Shown: positions 41,921 to 51,047, counted from the first letter of the stretch. The stretch: DNA of 64,000 bases from Amycolatopsis sp. NBC_00345 (GCF_036116635.1 NZ_CP107995.1:1612001-1676000); one strand, 5' to 3'. The notes: generated by a model not told the origin, from the letters alone. Numbers and translations are program-made.

Positions 41921-43378
41921 TCACACCGCCGTCGCCGGTGGACGGCGATCGGACCAGGCGGCGGCGCGTTCGAGCTGGCCGGCGAGCCGGATCAGCACGT
42001 CCTCCCGGTTCTGCGCGGCGACGAACTGGAGGCCGATGGGCAGGCCGTCGGCGTTCCAGTGCAGCGGCAAGGAGATCGCGGGCTGACCGGTGATGTTGAA
42101 CGGAAGGGTGAAGGCGGCGAGTTCGGCGGAGCCGGCGGCCAGGTGCTCCGGCTTGGCCTCAGGCGCCAGTTCGCCGAGTTTTCGGGGCGGTACCGCCGAA
42201 GTCGGGGTCAGCAGGACGTCCAGCTCGTCCTCCCACAGGGCGGCCACACCACGAGCCCAGCGCTGGGACGCGCTGATCGCGCTCAGCCACTGGACCGCGG
42301 TGACCTGCCGGCCCGCTTCGACGAGCGCCGCGTTCATCGGCTCCAGCACCGACGGGGACAGCTGCTCGCCCAGGCGTTCCGACCAGCTCTCGAGTTCCCA
42401 CGCGACTGCGGCGGCGAGCACCGGCGGCATCGTGTCGAACAGGCCGGGGGCGTCCAGCGCGGGGGCCGCGGCCGGAGCGACGTGGTGGCCGAGCGATTCG
42501 AGCAGGCGGGCGGTGTCCTCGACCGCGGTGACGCAGTCGGGGTGCGCCGGTTCGCCGGTGCCGGGCGCTGCGGTCCGGAAACCGATGCGCAGGGGCTCGG
42601 GATCCGTGCCGGCCTCGACCCGGTAGGGACGGGCCGGCGGCGGTGCGCTGTAAGGATCGCCGGCCGCTGCCCCGGCGGTGGCGTCGAGCACCGCCGCGGT
42701 GTCCCGGACCGACCGGGTCAGGACGTGTTCGTGGGTAAGGAAACCCCAGTAGTCGCCGTACTGCGGCCCGAGGCTGTTCCGCCCGCGGCTGGGCTTGAGC
42801 CCGACCACCCCGCACGCGCTCGCCGGGACGCGGATCGAGCCCGCCATGTCGTTGCCGTGGGCCACCGGGACCAGCCCCGCGGCCACCGCGGCGGCCGAGC
42901 CGCCGCTGGAACCGCCGGGCGAGCGCGTCAGGTCCCAGGGATTGTGGGTCGCGCCATAGGAGAGGGGCTCGGTGGTGAAGCTCGTCGCCAGTTCGGGGGT
43001 GTTCGTCCGGCCGCAGAACACGAAACCCGCCGCGCGCAGGCGTGTGGCCAGATGCGAGTCCTCCGTCGCCCGCCAGTCGCGGTCGCGCAGCGCGCGCATC
43101 CCGCCGTGCACCGGATCACCCGCCCAGTGGGCGAGGAAGTCCTTCAGCAGCAACGGAACCCCCTGAAACGGTCCCTCGGTGATCGAAGCCGCTTCACGCC
43201 GCGCCAGCTCGAAACGTGTGCTGATCACGGCGTTGAGGTCGCCGTTGTGCTGTTCGATCCGGGCGATCGCGGCGTCGACCAGTTCCAGCGGCGTCACCGA
43301 ACCCTGGCGGACGAGGCCGGCCTGAGCCGTGGCGTCCAGCCACCTGAGTTCGTCGGCGGTCGTGGTGGACCGGCTCAT
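41921..43378 (-). CDS. Amidase (amidase-signature family)
   Basis: A 485-residue amidase-signature hydrolase. The Ser-cis-Ser-Lys triad is visible: Lys in PLLLKDF, cis-Ser in SPGGSSGGSAAAVAAG, nucleophilic Ser in GNDMAGSIRVPAS. It hydrolyses carboxamides to acids and amines or ammonia. The ATG at 43378 has GGAGAG upstream. It lies 32 bases after the Eis-like gene. It may be a second source of amines in the window (inference). Confidence 0.92.
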   Translation of the reverse strand: MSRSTTTADELRWLDATAQAGLVRQGSVTPLELVDAAIARIEQHNGDLNAVISTRFELARREAASITEGPFQGVPLLLKDFLAHWAGDPVHGGMRALRDRDWRATEDSHLATRLRAAGFVFCGRTNTPELATSFTTEPLSYGATHNPWDLTRSPGGSSGGSAAAVAAGLVPVAHGNDMAGSIRVPASACGVVGLKPSRGRNSLGPQYGDYWGFLTHEHVLTRSVRDTAAVLDATAGAAAGDPYSAPPPARPYRVEAGTDPEPLRIGFRTAAPGTGEPAHPDCVTAVEDTARLLESLGHHVAPAAAPALDAPGLFDTMPPVLAAAVAWELESWSERLGEQLSPSVLEPMNAALVEAGRQVTAVQWLSAISASQRWARGVAALWEDELDVLLTPTSAVPPRKLGELAPEAKPEHLAAGSAELAAFTLPFNITGQPAISLPLHWNADGLPIGLQFVAAQNREDVLIRLAGQLERAAAWSDRRPPATAV

Positions 43379-43410
43379 CCGTGGCACTCTCCTTCGTTCT
43401 CGTGGGCTCG

Positions 43411-44613
43411 TCAGAAGTAACTCCCGGCCCAGGACGGCCTTCGGGTGGCGAACAGCGCGTCGGCGTCGGGCAGGGCGGCGGGGTCGCGGACCTCGACCCG
43501 GCCCGCGCCGGCCAGCGCGGAGAGCCGCCAGCCGCCGAGGTAGGCCATGGCCAGCGTGGCCGCGTCGCAGCGGAGAGCGGCGGGTTCGTCCGTGCGGACA
43601 GCTCCGTCGGACGTGATCCGGTAGGGGCCGGTGTTGGCCGGCAGCAGCGGGTCGTCGACCGCCACGACCACGGGCCGGGCCGCGCCGTACTCGCGGGCGG
43701 CCAGTGCCTCCGGCACGTCGACGAGCCGGACCCAGTGGTCGTCCTCGATCAGCGTGACCTGGCTGACGCGGTGGTCGGCGAGGATCAGCTCGATCGGCTC
43801 GTCGAGCGGCCGGGACCCGGCGACGATCCGGTCGACCAGGTCGGCGCCGAGCAGGAAGCGCCACAGCCCCGCGAACGCGTCCGGGGTGCCCGTGACCAGG
43901 TCGGTCAGCTTCAACGTCCTGGTCTTCGGGCGCTCCTGCTCGGTCGTGACGGTGTAGCAGGCGTACCCGTCCGGCCCGTCCGGGCCGTGGTGCACCACGG
44001 TTTTCACCGGCGCCGGCTCCCGCCGGGCGAGGTCCTCGTACAGCCGCCACACCACGTCCGGGCGGGTCATCATGCCGGGCCGGTGCGCGATCCGGTCGTA
44101 GACGGCGGGCAGGACACCGGTCGCGTCGCCGGCGTCCAGCAGCTCGACCCGGCCGCCCGCCGGAACGCCGGGGGTCAGCCGGGCACGGTGCCGGTCGACC
44201 TCGTAGGTGCGCCGGCGGCCCGCCAGGCCGAAGCCGAACCGGCCGTAGATACCGGCTTCGGAAGCGCCGAGGCAGGCGAAGGCGACGCCTCGGGCGGCGA
44301 AGTCCTCCAGCTGGGCGGTCATCATCGCGCGCAGGACCCCGCGGCGGGTGCGGTCGGGGCGGACGCCGACCCCGCTGATGCCGGCCGCCGGGAGCCGGGC
44401 GCCGCCGGGAACGGTGAGCTCCGCGTCGAAGGAGCGGGAAGTGCCGATGAGGTCCGGGTCGAACGCCCCGATCGCGCCACCGGGCTGGTAGGCGAGCGCG
44501 GCGCCCGCCCACTCGGCGTCGGTGTTCGGCGGCAGGTGGAGCGCGCCGCGGAAGAGCGAACTGGCCGCTCGGTGCTCGTCGGTGCGCAGCGTGCGGACGG
44601 TGGTGCCGTTCAT
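43411..44613 (-). CDS. Eis-like GNAT N-acetyltransferase
   Basis: A 400-residue tripartite acetyltransferase. The N-terminal GNAT domain has the acetyl-CoA loop GVRPDRTRRGVLRAMM and YGRFGFGLA. A second GNAT-like domain follows, then a C-terminal sterol-carrier-like domain. It ends in Phe (WAGSYF), as in Eis, where the terminal carboxylate is catalytic. Eis enzymes acetylate aminoglycosides and other amines. The ATG overlaps the preceding stop (ATGA). Confidence 0.88.
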   Translation of the reverse strand: MNGTTVRTLRTDEHRAASSLFRGALHLPPNTDAEWAGAALAYQPGGAIGAFDPDLIGTSRSFDAELTVPGGARLPAAGISGVGVRPDRTRRGVLRAMMTAQLEDFAARGVAFACLGASEAGIYGRFGFGLAGRRRTYEVDRHRARLTPGVPAGGRVELLDAGDATGVLPAVYDRIAHRPGMMTRPDVVWRLYEDLARREPAPVKTVVHHGPDGPDGYACYTVTTEQERPKTRTLKLTDLVTGTPDAFAGLWRFLLGADLVDRIVAGSRPLDEPIELILADHRVSQVTLIEDDHWVRLVDVPEALAAREYGAARPVVVAVDDPLLPANTGPYRITSDGAVRTDEPAALRCDAATLAMAYLGGWRLSALAGAGRVEVRDPAALPDADALFATRRPSWAGSYF

Positions 44614-45251
44614 CCGGGCAGGCAGGCCTCGTCCGCGCCGAACCGCGACCACCACGAGGTTTCCCCTCGCGCGCCGGGACGGCTGAACGAGAAGTGGACG
44701 TGATCGGTGTGCGGGTGCGGCCCGGCGTACGGCCGCCAGCCCTGGTCCGCGGCGTAGGCGGCCCAGATGCGGGAGTCCCAGATCAGGTACATGATCCCGA
44801 ACCGGCGGGCCGCCGCGAACGGGTTGCCGTGCCGGTCGGCGGCCAGCAGCCACGACAGCAGCTCGTCCGCCAGCTCGCCCTGGGTGCCGCGGCAGACCTT
44901 CCAGTCCCAGGCCCGGCCCTCCTTGTGCTCACTGCGCCCGGGCGCGTCCGCCGGCCGGACGATGCCGAGGCTCCCGGTGCTCGGGAACGCCCCGAGCACG
45001 AGATCCCGGAAGGCGAGCACGCCCGGCTGTGGCACCGGTGTGGTGGTGGTCTGCGGGTCGTAGTCGGCGGGATCGTCGATGCCGGGCCCGAATCCGCGCA
45101 GCGCCGCGGCGAGATCCTCGACGGTGTCGGCTCGCCGGTCCGGGCGGGGCCACGTCGTGGTGCCGGCAGTGCTGATGATTACCTCCTCGGTCGCGGGGTT
45201 CGGCCGGGGCGGGAGGTGACGCCGAGGGACTGGGCCTCGTCGGATCCGCAA
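44610..45251 (-). CDS. Peptidase-like protein (ARB_07466/VanY-like C-terminal fold)
   Basis: The protein has SEHKEGRAWDWKVCRG, IMYLIWDSRIWAAYAADQGW and PHTDHVHFSFSRPG, the metal-binding pattern (His..Asp; His-x-His) of an LAS-like fold common in actinobacterial secreted proteins. The start is uncertain. The farthest is TTG at 45251. A strong GAGGAGGT (45187-45180) instead points to an ATC at 45176, giving I/M-STAGTTTW. No signal peptide is evident in either version. It is coupled to the Eis-like gene. Confidence 0.72.
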   Translation of the reverse strand: MRIRRGPVPRRHLPPRPNPATEEVIISTAGTTTWPRPDRRADTVEDLAAALRGFGPGIDDPADYDPQTTTTPVPQPGVLAFRDLVLGAFPSTGSLGIVRPADAPGRSEHKEGRAWDWKVCRGTQGELADELLSWLLAADRHGNPFAAARRFGIMYLIWDSRIWAAYAADQGWRPYAGPHPHTDHVHFSFSRPGARGETSWWSRFGADEACLPG

Positions 45252-45433
45252 ACCCGCGCGGTTCGGCCGATGCGCCGCGAGCGTAGCCAGCCCGGGACGA
45301 GCCGGTCCAGCGTTCGCCGGTGCGCGCGGCCGACTCTGCCCGTTCGTCCCTTACACAGGAGGGATTGGACTGTCCACAATGGTCTTTGACCGTAAATGAG
45401 GGGTGAACGGCAGGGTAACGCCTTCGCTGTGAT
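45252..45433. other. Intergenic, between gamma-glutamyltranspeptidase and peptidase-like gene
   Basis: No gene is seen. The stretch is GC-rich toward the peptidase side and more AT-rich near 45350-45430 (GTCCACAATGGTCTTTGACC), which may hold the peptidase promoter. No strong hairpin is visible. Confidence 0.4.
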
Positions 45434-47092
45434 TCAGAACCCGGCGGCGACGCCTTCCCGGCGCGGGCCGGTGCACGTGCCGAGCCGGCCGTCCGGCTCC
45501 CGCCAGGCCATCTGGTAGGTGCCCATGTGGTAGTCGTACTCGGGCAGCGGGTTGGTGAGCACGCCCAGCCGGGCCAGCCCCGCGGGCACCTCGGGGGAGA
45601 GCCGGGATTCGACGGAGATCGTGTGATTGTCCTCGTACGGCAGGCAGCGCGGGGCGTTGTCGGCCTCGTACGGGTCCATGCCGAAGTCGAGGATGTTGGA
45701 CAGTACCTGCGGGACGGTGCAGTGCACGTTGCCGGGTGAGCCCAGCGACAGCCACGGCCTGCCGTCGCGCAGGACCATCGTGTTGGACAGGATGGAGCGC
45801 ATCCGCCCGCCGCCGGTCAGCCAGCCCTCGATCGGCGAGTTCAGGCCGTTGAGGTTGTGGCTGCCGACCATCGGGACGCCGCCGACGACCTCGCCGGGGA
45901 TGCCGCCGCTCTGCAGCGTGTTCATCATCTGCACCCAGTTGCCCTGCTCGTCGACGACGGTCAGCTCGCAGCTGCCGGCGGGCTGTTTGGACGCCCCTGA
46001 CGCGGCCATCGCCGGCAGGCCCCGGGACAGCTTCACGTGCTCGGTGAGGTCGACGTGCGCCTTGGCGTTACGCAGGATGTCCGCGAAGCCCCTGATCAGC
46101 GCGGGCGAGGTGAGCGGGCCGGTGGTGTCGCCGAACAGGGCCGGGTCGTTGAGCAGCCCGGTCTCCAGCGTGGCGCGGCGCAGCGCGTGGGCGAGGTAGT
46201 ACAGCGCCTCCGCGTTCTCCGACCAGTGCCCGACCGAGGTGATGTCGAGCTCGTCCAGGATGCCCAGCACGATCTGGCAGAAGACGCCCTGGCGTTCCGG
46301 CGCCGACTGCTGCACCACGGTGTTCCCCTTGTGCTCCCACCGGTGGCCGGACATCCACAGCGGCGGCATCGCGGTCAGGTGCTCCAGTTTGACCGCCCAG
46401 CCGAGGCTGTTGCCGCGGGCGACGAAGTCCTGCGCCCACTTGCCGGTGAGGAAGTAGTCCGGTCCCTCCGCGGCGAGGTTCCGCATGGTCTCGGCGAGTT
46501 CCGGCACCGCCCAGCGGTCGCCGACCTGCGGCAGGTGCCCGCCGGGGGTGAAGTGCCTGCGCCCGGATCCGGTGTGCAGGAAGAAATCCACGGTCTGGGC
46601 CATGACCAGGTGCTCGAACGACGTGACTTCGTGGCCTTCTTCGGCCCAGTGGACCGCGGGCTCGCACAGCCGCGCCCACGGCAGGGTGGCGAACCGCTCG
46701 TACAGCGCCTTCATCCCGGGCATGAAACCGGGGACGACCGCGCTCGGCGTGCCGGGAATCTGCGCGTACAGCCCCTTGCCCGCCGGGATCGGGGCGAACG
46801 CCGGGAGGCCGGGCACGATCCGGCCCATGCTGTTCAGCTCGGCGACCTCGCCGGTCTTCGCGTCGTGGACGAGCGCGGTGACGGTGCCGGTGTGGTTGGT
46901 CATGTCCGGCTGGACCACCGCCTGCACGAGGGTGGCGGCGATCGCCGCGTCGACCGCGTTCCCGCCCGCGCGCAGGGTGTCGAGCAAGGTGGTGGTGACG
47001 ACCTCGTGCTGGCTCGAAGCGACCGCCCGCTGGCCGGTGACGGTTTTCTTCGGGCCAACGCGGCCGGGTCCGGACGTCGTAGTGGTGCTCAT
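45434..47092 (-). CDS. Gamma-glutamyltranspeptidase-like protein with altered nucleophile
   Basis: A 552-residue GGT-family Ntn-hydrolase homologue. Family features are VASSQHEVVTTTLLDTLRAGGNAVDAAIAA (N-terminal GGNAVDAA), SMGRIVPG and the C-terminal GGGRMRSILSNTMV and SPGNVHCTVPQVLSNILDFG. In most members self-cleavage and catalysis use Thr in T-T-H-x-S-V-V-D. Here the aligned stretch is S374-C-E-L-T-V-V-D, with Ser for Thr and Glu for His. It may be a Ser-nucleophile variant or inactive. The ATG at 47092 follows GAGGAGG. Confidence 0.85.
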   Translation of the reverse strand: MSTTTTSGPGRVGPKKTVTGQRAVASSQHEVVTTTLLDTLRAGGNAVDAAIAATLVQAVVQPDMTNHTGTVTALVHDAKTGEVAELNSMGRIVPGLPAFAPIPAGKGLYAQIPGTPSAVVPGFMPGMKALYERFATLPWARLCEPAVHWAEEGHEVTSFEHLVMAQTVDFFLHTGSGRRHFTPGGHLPQVGDRWAVPELAETMRNLAAEGPDYFLTGKWAQDFVARGNSLGWAVKLEHLTAMPPLWMSGHRWEHKGNTVVQQSAPERQGVFCQIVLGILDELDITSVGHWSENAEALYYLAHALRRATLETGLLNDPALFGDTTGPLTSPALIRGFADILRNAKAHVDLTEHVKLSRGLPAMAASGASKQPAGSCELTVVDEQGNWVQMMNTLQSGGIPGEVVGGVPMVGSHNLNGLNSPIEGWLTGGGRMRSILSNTMVLRDGRPWLSLGSPGNVHCTVPQVLSNILDFGMDPYEADNAPRCLPYEDNHTISVESRLSPEVPAGLARLGVLTNPLPEYDYHMGTYQMAWREPDGRLGTCTGPRREGVAAGF

Positions 47093-47132
47093 GGTCCTCC
47101 TCGGAGTGATCACTGGCTGGGTGCGGGCCTGT

Positions 47133-47184
47133 CCCTGAAGGCCACCTTGAGGGCACATACGACCCTGAAGGTGGCCTTCAGAGC
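47133..47184. repeat. Dispersed double-hairpin element, copy 2
   Basis: Same 52-base element as at 35604-35655 with two differences (CACATA for CATATA; one G/A change near the end). It lies in the 257-base divergent gap between the GGT-like gene and the DAO-family gene. Such mobile-looking hairpins are expected to recur across the genome. Confidence 0.85.
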
Positions 47185-47349
47185 ACGGTGGATCAGTGCC
47201 ACTCTGGACCCGGCCGCGACCGGGGGACATGGACATTCGTTGACCACTGCGCTGCCACGGCGCGACACCTGTCGACAGACCGGGCGAGCCCGGCCGGAGA
47301 AACTGGACCGGTCCGTGAGAGCACGGGAAACGCAGGGAGGACGGGGACC

Positions 47350-48660
47350 ATGAGCGCGGAAGTCGGCGCGGATGCCGTGGTGGTCGGCGCGGGGGTGATC
47401 GGGTCCGCGATCGCGCTGGAGCTGGCCAGGGCGGGCCGCCGGGTGGTCGTCGTGGACCGCGCGGGCGGGGCCGGGCTGGGCTCGACGAGCGCGTCGAGTG
47501 CCGTGGTGCGGTACAACTTCTCCACCCTCGCGGGGGTGACCGCCGCGTGGGAGGCGCGCGCCTGCTGGTCGTCTTGGGCCGAGCACCTCGGCCACGACGT
47601 CGGCGACCTGGCCCGGTTCGAGCGCAGCGGCCTGGTCATGCTCGACGTGGACGCCGCCCCACGGTCCGGCTGGCTGCCGCTGTTCGACGAAGTCGGTGTC
47701 CCGTATGAAGAATGGGACAGCGCGACGCTCGCCGAGCGGGTGCCCGGCATCGACGTGGGCCGCTACTGGCCGCCGCGGCGCATCAACGACGACCGGTTCT
47801 GGTCGGACGCGCCCGGCACACTCGGCGGGGTCTACACCCCCGACGCCGGTTACGTCACCGATCCGCAGCTGGCGGCGCAGAACCTGGCCGCCGCCGCGAC
47901 CGCGGAAGGCGCGGAGTTCCGGTTCCGCGCCACGGTGACGGCCGTCGAATCCGCCCACGGCCGCGTCGGCGCGGTGGTGCTCGCCGACGGCACGAAGATC
48001 TCCGCGCCCGTCGTGGTGAACGCGGCGGGCCCGTGGTCGGGCCGGCTGAACGAGCTGGCCGGCGTCGGCTCGGACTTCACCGTCGGCGTGCGGCCGCTGC
48101 GGCAGGAGGTCGCCCACGCCCTGGCGCCCGAGGGTTATCACCCGGCCGGTGGAGCCGGGCCCGCGATCGCCGACGCCGACCTGGGCACGTACTTCCGCGG
48201 TGAGGTCGGCGGCGGGCTGCTGGTCGGCGGCACCGAGCCGGACTGCGACCCGCTCCAGTGGCTCGACGACCCCGACGACGTGAACCTCAACCCGACCATG
48301 GCGGTGTTCGAAGCGCAGGTGACCCGGGCGGCGCGGCGGCTGCCCGGGCTGCGGGTGCCGAACCGGGCCCGGGGTGTTGTCGGCGTCTACGACGTCGCCG
48401 ACGACTGGACCCCGATCTACGATCGCACCGAGCTGCCCGGGTTCTACGTCGCGATCGGCACCAGCGGCAACCAGTTCAAGAACGCCCCCGTCGTCGGACG
48501 GCTGATGGCGACCCTGATCGACCGGGTCGAGGCGGGCGCCGACCACGACGCCGAACCCGTGTCCTACCGGGGCGTGCACACCGGGCTGGCCATCGACCTC
48601 GGCAGCTTCTCCCGCAAGCGTGAGCGCAATGCCGGCAGCTCCGGCACGGTGATGGGCTGA
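47350..48660 (+). CDS. DAO-family FAD-dependent oxidoreductase
   Basis: A 436-residue D-amino-acid-oxidase/glycine-oxidase-type flavoprotein. It has the FAD motif AVVVGAGVIGSAIALELARAG with VVVDRA, then TSASSAVVRYNFS, VVNAAGPWSGRL and GFYVAIGTSGNQFKNAPVVG. It oxidises the C-N bond of an amine or N-methyl amino acid. The ATG at 47350 has GGGAGG about 9 bases upstream. It is followed by a PucR regulator on the same strand and is divergent from the GGT-like gene, suggesting an amino-acid or gamma-glutamyl-amine degradation unit. Confidence 0.9.
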   Translation: MSAEVGADAVVVGAGVIGSAIALELARAGRRVVVVDRAGGAGLGSTSASSAVVRYNFSTLAGVTAAWEARACWSSWAEHLGHDVGDLARFERSGLVMLDVDAAPRSGWLPLFDEVGVPYEEWDSATLAERVPGIDVGRYWPPRRINDDRFWSDAPGTLGGVYTPDAGYVTDPQLAAQNLAAAATAEGAEFRFRATVTAVESAHGRVGAVVLADGTKISAPVVVNAAGPWSGRLNELAGVGSDFTVGVRPLRQEVAHALAPEGYHPAGGAGPAIADADLGTYFRGEVGGGLLVGGTEPDCDPLQWLDDPDDVNLNPTMAVFEAQVTRAARRLPGLRVPNRARGVVGVYDVADDWTPIYDRTELPGFYVAIGTSGNQFKNAPVVGRLMATLIDRVEAGADHDAEPVSYRGVHTGLAIDLGSFSRKRERNAGSSGTVMG

Positions 48661-48722
48661 GCGTCCGGCCCGGGCGGCGGTCTACCTTGGACAGCAGCGG
48701 GTAGCCGAGCGGAAGGGGTTCC

Positions 48723-49934
48723 ATGCCCGAGGGCGATCTTCAGTCCCTTGTGGACGAACTCGCGGAGCGGCTGCGGCGCTCGGTCGCGATCGACGACCCG
48801 TCGATCCGCCTGCTCGCGGCCAGCCGCCACTTCGGTGACGAGGACGCGCTGCGGGTCAGCTCGGTGCTCAACCGCGCGGTCGACGCCACGGTGACCGACC
48901 CGATCTTCGCACTGGGCATCGCCCGCTGGACCGCGCCCGGCATCGTCGACGTCGACGGGGCGCGGCCGCGGTTGTGCGCCCCGATCCGGTGCAACGGCAT
49001 GCTGCTGGGTTACCTGTGGCTGATCGACGAGGACGGCGTGTTCACCGAGCCCGAGCTGACCGCGGCCGGGGAGGCGGCGGCCGCGGCCGGCACCCTGCTG
49101 TACCGCAGGCTGTTGCTCCACGAGCGGTCGAAGGCGAGGCAGGAGGGCATCCTGCGCGAGCTGGTCTCGCCCGATGCCGCCGTGCGGGCCCAGGCGATCG
49201 AGGACCTGCGCGCCGAGCAGCTCTTCGGCGACGACTGCGCGGACTTCACCGTGCTCGCCGTGCAGGGCCAGACGATCGCCGCTCCGCAGCAGGTCGCGTT
49301 CGAGGCCGCGATCGAGGACGGTGTCCGCGCCGTCACCGACGACGTCGCGCTGATGGTGGCGAACCGTTCACGCGCCTGGATCCTGCTCATTCAGCGCCTG
49401 CCGCCGTCGAAGGCGCTCGTCGGGTCCGTGGCCGAGCGGATCACCGCCCGCTTCCGCCGCCTCACCGATGACAGCGCGCGCCCGGTGTTCGGCCTCGGCG
49501 GCACGGTCACGAAGCTCGACGCCGTCGTCACGTCCTACCAGCAGGCGCTGCTGGCCGCCCGCGCCGCGCTGCTGTTGCCCAGCATCGGCGAGCTGGCCCG
49601 GTGGGGTGAGCTGGGCCCGTACGAACTGCTGTTGAAACTGCCGCTGGACGACCTGCTCGGCACGTCCCCGGTGCCGGCGCTGGTGGCGCTGGAGCAGGAG
49701 GACAGCCACCGCGTGCTGATCGGCACGCTCACCGACTTCTTCGACCACGGCGGCAACATCCAGCGCACCGCGGACTCGCTGCGCATCCACCGCGCCACGC
49801 TGTACCAGCGGCTCAAGCGCATCGAACAGATCACCGGCTGCGACTTCGACACCGGCGACGACCGCCTGATGCTCCACCTCGGCCTGAAACTCCGGGCGAT
49901 CGCGAGCGCTTACCGCGACCATTTCGGCGGCTGA
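48723..49934 (+). CDS. PucR-family transcriptional regulator
   Basis: A 403-residue regulator. The N-terminal half is a GAF-like or unassigned sensor region (RLCAPIRCNGMLLGYLWLIDEDG). The middle resembles a GGDEF-like CdaR domain (RFRRLTDDSARPVFGLGGTVTKL). The C-terminal PucR/HTH_30 helix-turn-helix reads DFFDHGGNIQRTADSLRIHRATLYQRLKRIEQITG (the diagnostic region). These sense nitrogen-source metabolites and control amine, purine or glutamyl catabolism. Likely targets are the adjacent DAO-family and GGT-like genes. Confidence 0.92.
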   Translation: MPEGDLQSLVDELAERLRRSVAIDDPSIRLLAASRHFGDEDALRVSSVLNRAVDATVTDPIFALGIARWTAPGIVDVDGARPRLCAPIRCNGMLLGYLWLIDEDGVFTEPELTAAGEAAAAAGTLLYRRLLLHERSKARQEGILRELVSPDAAVRAQAIEDLRAEQLFGDDCADFTVLAVQGQTIAAPQQVAFEAAIEDGVRAVTDDVALMVANRSRAWILLIQRLPPSKALVGSVAERITARFRRLTDDSARPVFGLGGTVTKLDAVVTSYQQALLAARAALLLPSIGELARWGELGPYELLLKLPLDDLLGTSPVPALVALEQEDSHRVLIGTLTDFFDHGGNIQRTADSLRIHRATLYQRLKRIEQITGCDFDTGDDRLMLHLGLKLRAIASAYRDHFGG

Positions 49935-50102
49935 CCGATGCTCGCAGCATGTTGATCCACTGTGCTGTGTGTCCCCTTGAGATGATTGAGGCCTCGTGCC
50001 GAGTGTGTTCAGAGAACGCAGAACTCCGCAGTGGCCTGGCCTCCGCTGCCGAACCGAGCGCGGCCGATTCGACATCCTAGGCGCCAGCGTCAGGTATGCG
50101 GT

Positions 50103-50132
50103 GGCGACTCGGCTACAAGCAGCCGAGTCGCC
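50103..50132. terminator. Stem-loop terminator
   Basis: GGCGACTCGGCT and its exact complement enclose the loop ACAAGC (12-base stem, 6-base loop). It lies 37 bases past the stop of the minus-strand I36-like gene and about 170 past the PucR stop, so it probably separates these convergent units. Confidence 0.75.
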
Positions 50133-50168
50133 CAAATCGCGTCGCAACCGCGCCGGCGGACAGGCAGG

Positions 50169-50534
50169 TCAGGTATGTGTCACGCCCGTGAAGATGTAAT
50201 TACTGTACTTGTATCCCGGTTGACCGTAGGGCTGGAGCAATCCTCCCGCCGTCCCAGAGCAGATAGTGTACTCCCACCAGTAGAAGCGTTGCGTCGACAT
50301 ATTGATCAGTGAGTGTGCCTGAAAGCCATCCGGCCAACCACACTGTCCTTCCAGTGAGCTGTAATGCGCCTGCGCTCGAACGCCTCCGAAGTTCTTTTCG
50401 CTGTACCAGCAAACATAGTTCGACGGGCAGCCGTACTCGGTGACGGTTGCCTCGGCCGCAGGTGCTCCCGCAACCAGCAAAGAACCTGCGATGGCCACCA
50501 ACGCGGCCCGGAACACTGTTTTTGAAGTCGACAT
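50169..50534 (-). CDS. Secreted peptidase inhibitor family I36-like protein
   Basis: A 121-residue exported protein. The signal peptide is STSKTVFRAALVAIAGSLLVAG ending near AEA (residue ~29). The mature part has GCPSNYVCWYSEKNFGG, the crystallin-like strand of streptomycete I36 metallopeptidase inhibitors, and four Cys in all. The ATG at 50534 follows GGAGGGAA. It lies just downstream of the lasso gene B2 on the same strand with a 90-base gap, but has its own terminator and probably its own promoter. Confidence 0.82.
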   Translation of the reverse strand: MSTSKTVFRAALVAIAGSLLVAGAPAAEATVTEYGCPSNYVCWYSEKNFGGVRAQAHYSSLEGQCGWPDGFQAHSLINMSTQRFYWWEYTICSGTAGGLLQPYGQPGYKYSNYIFTGVTHT

Positions 50535-50624
50535 TTCTTCCCTCCATTATTCGACAACGACACTCGGGCAGCATCGTCGGAAATCCTTGAGTTTCGATCA
50601 ACAATCCGAGAGGGTCTTGTCATT

Positions 50625-51047
50625 TCACCCACGAGCGCCAGGGACACTCAGAGTGATATGGAATCTCTCGATCTCGTCGGAATCCTCGCCTACCGGCGTT
50701 CCGGCCGCGACGATCCAGGCGTGCGCAGCGAACGGTTCGGTGCGGACACCAGCGCACCAATCTGGCCAGGTTCCTCGGCTTCGGCACACCAGGGCAGCCG
50801 CGATCGATCGTTGAAGGCACCAGGGGCCTCCGCAGCGTGGGCTGACCGCGACCACCGAGTTGCGGGCTCGGGCGGCTGTTGCCAGATCAGCGGGTTTCGC
50901 GCCACGCCGCATGACTTCGAGCGTTTTCCGGAGGGGACGTGGTCGGAGTTCGGCGAGTCCTCGAGCGAGGAGAACGGCGCAGCGCGCGGTGATTCTCCAG
51001 CGCAGCGAGGTCTCCGTGGCGGTTTCGAGTGTCACCTGCCCCGTCAT
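50625..51047 (-). CDS. Lasso peptide leader peptidase (B2, transglutaminase-like)
   Basis: A 140-residue lasso B2 cysteine protease. The catalytic Cys77 lies in GGPWCLQRSIAAALVCR and His109 in PFAAHAWIV, matching B2 proteins (C-x-x-R-S, A-H-A-W). It removes the leader so that the core amine becomes free for cyclisation. The ATG at 51047 overlaps the B1 stop (ATGA), ensuring coupled synthesis with the recognition protein. It is the last gene of the lasso operon. Confidence 0.92.
   Translation of the reverse strand: MTGQVTLETATETSLRWRITARCAVLLARGLAELRPRPLRKTLEVMRRGAKPADLATAARARNSVVAVSPRCGGPWCLQRSIAAALVCRSRGTWPDWCAGVRTEPFAAHAWIVAAGTPVGEDSDEIERFHITLSVPGARG

Noticed and set aside
49935..50102. 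Small gene between PucR and the I36-like gene
   Set aside because: Only short frames with no ribosome-binding site; best explained as a convergent intergenic with a terminator.
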